Assembly: GCF_023227875.1 (NCBI RefSeq)
Contig: NZ_JALOCH010000004.1
Span: forward strand, 163,359 to 227,358
DNA from: Methanoregula sp.
GTDB taxonomy: Archaea > Halobacteriota > Methanomicrobia > Methanomicrobiales > Methanospirillaceae
DNA: 64,000 nucleotides
Direction of reading: 5' to 3'
Both the position numbers and the translations under genes were made by a program. This document shows, in pieces, positions 60,549 to 64,000 of the stretch (the stretch's first letter is position 1; every line of letters starts with the position of its first letter). A model generated the notes under the pieces. It had not been told where the DNA came from and did no database searches. It saw only the letters and a program-made list of their open reading frames with translations.

Positions 60549-61865
60549 ATGGTCTGTTCCGGCATGCGCATTGTTCTTTCAAGTTTTCTGATTCTTCTGG
60601 TTCTCCTTTCAGGATGTACAGACCTCCGCCAACAGGAAAACGGGACACCGGGCCAGCCGGAAGTTCAGGGGGTTCCTGCTGAATATGCTGCTTCACCGGC
60701 ACCGGTCCTGTCACCCGTGGTGACAACGGAGACTCCCCGGGAACCGGAGATGCCGGTACGAAAGACCGTGAATGTGCTGCGGGGAGAACCATTCACGGTC
60801 AACGGGTCGGTGAAGGACCGGTCGATCACCGAAGTGCAGGTCTGGATGCTGAACGACACCACCAGCACCCGGCGCGTGCCGGTGAGAGCGGATGGATCCT
60901 TCCAGATCAGCATGAGCCCGGAAGAGACCAACAAGTTGTCCCGTACATTCACCTCGGCCCTCATCATCCAGTATCCTTCGCCACCGGATCATTTTACTGT
61001 AAACCATGATGCGGTATCCGGAAACGTAACCGGAACCGGTACAACGCCGGAAAGAATCCTTGCAGAGCTGAACAATAAGGAGAATTATCCCACAACGCTC
61101 GCTGATTACCTGGACCAGGCAATAACCGAATATGGTGCTGGTAATTCGTGTGAGATCTATTTCATGAACGGGATCGACGCGTGGATCGCTATTGATCCCA
61201 TCTACCCTACGCCCCCGGGAACCATGACCGTGTCCGGCACCACGAGCCTGCCGGCAGGATCGCTACTGTCCATATCGGTTGTAACGGCATATTTCCATCC
61301 CTCATCGAAAAATTATGACTGGTCTCATGAAATCGCGGAGGGGAGTGTGATGGTCGTTCCCGGCAGCAATGGGATCAACACGTTCTCAGGCATTGTCGAT
61401 ACTGCACGTCTCAATACCGGCAAATACCTGGTCCTTGTCGAATCCCGCGATGAGGCCCTGCAGGCGGTTTCCAACAGTACTGCCGACATTATCGCACCCC
61501 TGCCTGCACATCCGGAAACCGGGAATTATATCGACTGGTCCCGGCTTGCACTGCCCCCCCTTGCAGTGAATGAGACAATGCAGCCGGTGATGTTGGAGGG
61601 TGATTGGAAGATTGTGCCTCGCGGGGCCCAGAAGACAAACAATCAAGTGCCATACGGCTCGATCATCGATTGCGCACCCGACGGGATCTGCAGGGTATTT
61701 AACCAGTCAGGGGTCCAGTTCCTTGCGGTATACAACTCGAACGAGGCGCACAGGATGGAGGTGCCGAATGGTGCAGCCGGGGATGACGGGACCATCGGGA
61801 ATGTCTCCAGGATCAGCCTCAACGGGGAGGTCATCCTGACAAAAATCAATGAACAGGGAGAATGA
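60549..61865 (+). CDS. Lipoprotein sharing a surface domain with its neighbour
   Basis: The N-terminus MRIVLSSFLILLVLLSGC is a lipoprotein signal with lipobox LLSGC. A Pro/Thr-rich linker follows, then a domain at about 72-150 with VLRGEPFTVNGSVKDRSITE and VQVWML. This matches the second domain of the preceding gene. A large beta-rich region follows. I use ATG 60549, which has GGGTGGT just upstream; ATG 60564 begins the signal itself. The pair probably act at the cell surface; their ligand is unknown. Confidence 0.75.
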   Translation: MVCSGMRIVLSSFLILLVLLSGCTDLRQQENGTPGQPEVQGVPAEYAASPAPVLSPVVTTETPREPEMPVRKTVNVLRGEPFTVNGSVKDRSITEVQVWMLNDTTSTRRVPVRADGSFQISMSPEETNKLSRTFTSALIIQYPSPPDHFTVNHDAVSGNVTGTGTTPERILAELNNKENYPTTLADYLDQAITEYGAGNSCEIYFMNGIDAWIAIDPIYPTPPGTMTVSGTTSLPAGSLLSISVVTAYFHPSSKNYDWSHEIAEGSVMVVPGSNGINTFSGIVDTARLNTGKYLVLVESRDEALQAVSNSTADIIAPLPAHPETGNYIDWSRLALPPLAVNETMQPVMLEGDWKIVPRGAQKTNNQVPYGSIIDCAPDGICRVFNQSGVQFLAVYNSNEAHRMEVPNGAAGDDGTIGNVSRISLNGEVILTKINEQGE

Positions 61866-61909
61866 AATCCCCCAACCGCCAATATCTATGACATCAGCAG
61901 GTTTTTTGC

Positions 61910-62740
61910 ATGCCAGAACCCTCCCGCCAGTCCCTTGCCACCGGTTTCCGCGATGTAGACAGCTCCGGCGATACCACCGCGTGCCACCGATGCCTTGACC
62001 TGATCGCCGGCATCCCGTCATTCCGGGAGGTCAAGGAAGAGAGTATCCGGATCGTTGCCGACACGAACCCCTCACGGGTGCTCGATGCCGGCTGCGGGGC
62101 GGGGGCCGATCTCGTCAGCCTTGCCCGCCACCTTCCGGACCGGTGTCATGTCATGGGGCTGGACGCGAGCGGCTCCCTTCTTGCATGTGCGGCAGAGCGG
62201 ACGGGGGAATGCCCGGGCCGGTGTTCGCTGGTCAGGGGGGACATCACAAGGATCCCCTGTAAAGGAGAGGTATTCGATGCCTGCCGTATTGACCGGGTGC
62301 TCCAGCACCTCCGCGACCCGGGGGCGGGAGTACACGAACTCACCCGGATCCTCAAACCCGGCGGGATGCTGGTCGCGTTTGACAACGACTGGGACACGTT
62401 CTCGATCAGCCTCGATGACCATGACCATGCCACCCGGATCAGCCGGTCGTGGCGCGACAGTTTTGCATCGGGCCGGGTCGGCAGGGACCTCCACAGGTTG
62501 TTTGAGGCATGCGGCATCACCGCGATCCGTGCGGAGCCACAGACCATTGAGCTGACAGACCTGTCCATCGCAAAACAGGTCTTCGATCTTCCGGACCTGA
62601 TGGAGCGGATGGTCAGGGCCGGCACGCTCGGATCGGGAGAGGCGGCTGTCATCTGGGAGGAACTCATACGCAAGGCCCGGAAAGGTATGTTCTCTGCGGG
62701 ATATACCGGGTACCTGGTGCGGGGGACGAAGCCGGGGTAG
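61910..62740 (+). CDS. SAM-dependent methyltransferase (class I)
   Basis: The 276-residue protein shows motif I VLDAGCGAGADLVSLARHLP, an acidic end of strand 2 (MGLDASGSLL), motif II-like VRGDITRIPCKGEVFDACRI and motif III-like RILKPGGMLVAFDND. This is the UbiE/Methyltransf_11 type. The substrate cannot be read. It starts 44 bases after the lipoprotein gene on the same strand. Confidence 0.88.
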   Translation: MPEPSRQSLATGFRDVDSSGDTTACHRCLDLIAGIPSFREVKEESIRIVADTNPSRVLDAGCGAGADLVSLARHLPDRCHVMGLDASGSLLACAAERTGECPGRCSLVRGDITRIPCKGEVFDACRIDRVLQHLRDPGAGVHELTRILKPGGMLVAFDNDWDTFSISLDDHDHATRISRSWRDSFASGRVGRDLHRLFEACGITAIRAEPQTIELTDLSIAKQVFDLPDLMERMVRAGTLGSGEAAVIWEELIRKARKGMFSAGYTGYLVRGTKPG

Positions 62741-62750
62741 ACGTTGTGCC

Positions 62751-62843
62751 TCAGGAGGAGTAAAGAATTATCCCCATCAGTATGAAGGTTAATACAATCC
62801 CCGCAATGAGAAGAATAAAATCGACGAATGTTTCCCGTTTCAT
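62751..62843 (-). CDS. 30-residue single-helix membrane peptide
   Basis: An ATG at 62843, preceded by AGGA five bases upstream, opens a frame of 30 codons ending in TGA at 62751-62753. The peptide is MKRETFVDF followed by one hydrophobic helix of about 18 residues (LLIAGIVLTFILMGIILY) and SS. The positive N-terminus would stay inside. This composition is typical of genuine small membrane proteins; a function is not known. Confidence 0.5.
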   Translation of the reverse strand: MKRETFVDFILLIAGIVLTFILMGIILYSS

Positions 62844-62881
62844 TTTTCCTCGGTAGAAATTATTCTTGGTTCATCTCACTA

Positions 62882-63055
62882 ATGAAAACAGGATCCTCAA
62901 TTGGGGATCCTGTAAATACTGTTGTTGCGAAAGTACAGGAATTTCGTCCCCGGTACGGGTGGCTGGCAGCGGAGAGGGTGTTCTACGCTGATCCAGAAGG
63001 TTTGACGAGATGCAGGTGTCGATATCTCCAAAAAGTTATGGGAACCGTCAGATGA
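62882..63055 (+). pseudogene. Transposase remnant
   Basis: A 57-codon frame contains VVAKVQEFRPRYGWLAAERV followed by FYADPEGLTRCRCRYLQK. This resembles the R-Y/F-G-x-x-P-x-x-V-x-A-D-x-x-Y-x-x-x-x-N segment of IS1182/ISNCY-type transposases, but the rest of the protein is missing and the catalytic Asp context is altered. An inverted pair AGGATCC/GGATCCT lies at its start (near 62890-62912). To 63257 the sequence holds further decayed frames and nothing else I can support. Confidence 0.4.
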
Positions 63056-63257
63056 CTCGGGGAAACGATTTCGGGTGTTCTCGTGCTGCTCTTCTGGCCT
63101 GCATCCATCGGTTTCTTGCATTCCCACGTCCTTTCAAGGTGTCTGAATTCCATAATTTCTCACTGCGACAGCCCGCCATTACCAAGCGTTATTCCGGGTT
63201 TGACGTTCCTGGACTCTTCCATTAATGGCAATTCATTGATATTCCTCCCTTAATGCA

Positions 63258-64000
63258 TCACGGGGAAGCACACCCCGGTTGCAACGTCGGATCTTCACCA
63301 ATCCGTAAGTCCAGTCGTGCAAGATACGCACGTGCCCAGGCAAAGGCCAGCAGACCTCCGGTGATCTCCCCGGCAACCAGTCCCCACCAGACCCCCTGTT
63401 CTCCCATGCCCAGAGGGATTGAGAACAGGTACGCAAAGACTGCGGCAAATGCAAGGCTCCTCATGAACGTGAGAAACAGGGAGGTCGGTCCCTTACCCAC
63501 CCCTTGGAATACTGAGGATGACAGGAGACCCAGCGGTACAAAAGGATAAAACAGACACATGACACCGATGAATGCGGCAATGGCCGGATAGAGATGGGCA
63601 CTTTCCTGTGAATAGGAGAATATTGAGGCAATCGGGTAGGCAAACACCCAGGTCAGGAGACTGACACAGAGGGCCAGAGCAATCCCGAATAGTATCGAAA
63701 ACGTGTGTGCAACCCGGATCTTCTCATAATGCCGGGCCCCATATGCCGCACCGACAACCGATACCACGGATGTGCCGATTGCAACAATGGGAACGATCCC
63801 ATATGACACAACCCTGAATCCAACGGAAAATACCGCTACAGCATCAGTGGTAGCTACAATAACGAGGATCAGGTTGAGAATGATACTCAGTACCGACATC
63901 AGCACGTACTCAACACTGGCCGGGATTCCCACGTTCAGGATATCTGAGACCACGCTCCGGCACGGGGTGAAGACCTGCCGGGAAAAGCAAACGTACAAAT
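63258..64000 (-). CDS. MATE-family efflux protein, C-terminal part (runs off the right edge)
   Basis: About 247 residues are visible, the C-terminal half of a 12-helix MATE/NorM exporter. They include NVGIPASVEYVLMSVLSIIL, an AVAVFSVGFRVVSYGIVPIV segment typical of helix 7-8, and YPFVPLGLLSSSVFQGVGKG. The frame has no start within the window and continues beyond base 64000. It ends in a short hydrophilic tail. The likely role is cation-coupled export of drugs or metabolites. Confidence 0.85.
   Translation of the reverse strand, partial: LYVCFSRQVFTPCRSVVSDILNVGIPASVEYVLMSVLSIILNLILVIVATTDAVAVFSVGFRVVSYGIVPIVAIGTSVVSVVGAAYGARHYEKIRVAHTFSILFGIALALCVSLLTWVFAYPIASIFSYSQESAHLYPAIAAFIGVMCLFYPFVPLGLLSSSVFQGVGKGPTSLFLTFMRSLAFAAVFAYLFSIPLGMGEQGVWWGLVAGEITGGLLAFAWARAYLARLDLRIGEDPTLQPGCASP

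Overview
The window is archaeal and fits a hydrogenotrophic methanogen of the order Methanomicrobiales; a Methanoregula-like genus is my guess, not a demonstrated placement. The evidence is a thermosome subunit, deoxyhypusine synthase, the tRNA-Ile2 agmatidine synthetase TiaS, an RPA-type single-strand binding pair, archaeal FAD synthase, a four-subunit ferredoxin-dependent pyruvate synthase, a coenzyme F390 synthetase-type ligase, surface proteins of the DUF3821 type, and long REC-PAS-kinase proteins. Promoters are TATA boxes about 25 bases before the start, several with almost no leader. Most of the window is GC-rich and densely coded, with many 4-base ATGA or GTGA overlaps. The clear exception is an AT-rich island at about 22.6-24.8 kb.

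Layout. 0-5.3 kb: a partial transglutaminase-like gene, a small repeat protein, the F390 synthetase-like ligase, a divergent SPASM-type radical SAM protein, a CxxC-x17-CxxC zinc peptide and a membrane protein. 5.1-11.7 kb: a complete tryptophan operon, trpEGDCFBA, behind a leader that carries TGTAYA boxes, a hairpin and a possible 32-codon leader peptide whose stop overlaps the trpE start. 11.7-21.5 kb: a tandem DUF333 lipoprotein, a YkgJ-type cysteine cluster protein, an ArsC-like phosphatase/reductase, malic enzyme, truA with a PHP phosphoesterase, a dihydropteroate synthase-like protein, parvulin plus an anchored acetolactate decarboxylase, a JAMM peptidase with RibL, and a two-gene KhtT/cation antiporter module. 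21.7-24.8 kb: a CARF-like/winged-helix protein followed by the AT-rich island (direct repeats, three nested GC-rich hairpins, a tRNA 3'-end fragment that looks like an attachment site, an orphan gene with tandem C-terminal repeats, and two tiny overlapping ORFs).

24.8-34.4 kb: porBAGD, several hypothetical and metal-binding small proteins, a cupredoxin-like lipoprotein, then an HTH regulator and the thermosome gene with a near-perfect palindrome at the predicted transcription start, and divergent tiaS. 34.6-45.6 kb: three REC-PAS-histidine kinase proteins (1691, 473 and 1048 residues) around an opposite-strand zinc-ribbon/TPR membrane protein. 45.7-51.6 kb: a small hypothetical protein, an Eco57I-like DNA methyltransferase homologue with an altered catalytic motif, a DHA2-type drug exporter, and an archaellin-like secreted protein. 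51.7-53.8 kb: a minus-strand run of six small genes that I consider the best candidate for an undescribed system. Three of its proteins are paralogues with a shared EW[DE]L signature followed by a coiled coil. They sit with a membrane-anchored coiled-coil protein, a zinc-ribbon protein and a beta-barrel protein with a histone H1-like basic tail.

53.9-64 kb: deoxyhypusine synthase with pyrF, a stand-alone zinc-ribbon/glycyl-radical domain overlapping a CbiZ amidohydrolase fused to a cysteine-rich domain, a redox-disulfide DUF1858 protein, RPA and its partner, two secreted proteins that share a surface domain, a methyltransferase, a 30-residue membrane peptide, a transposase remnant and the end of a MATE exporter. 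No complete rRNA or tRNA gene and no CRISPR array was found.
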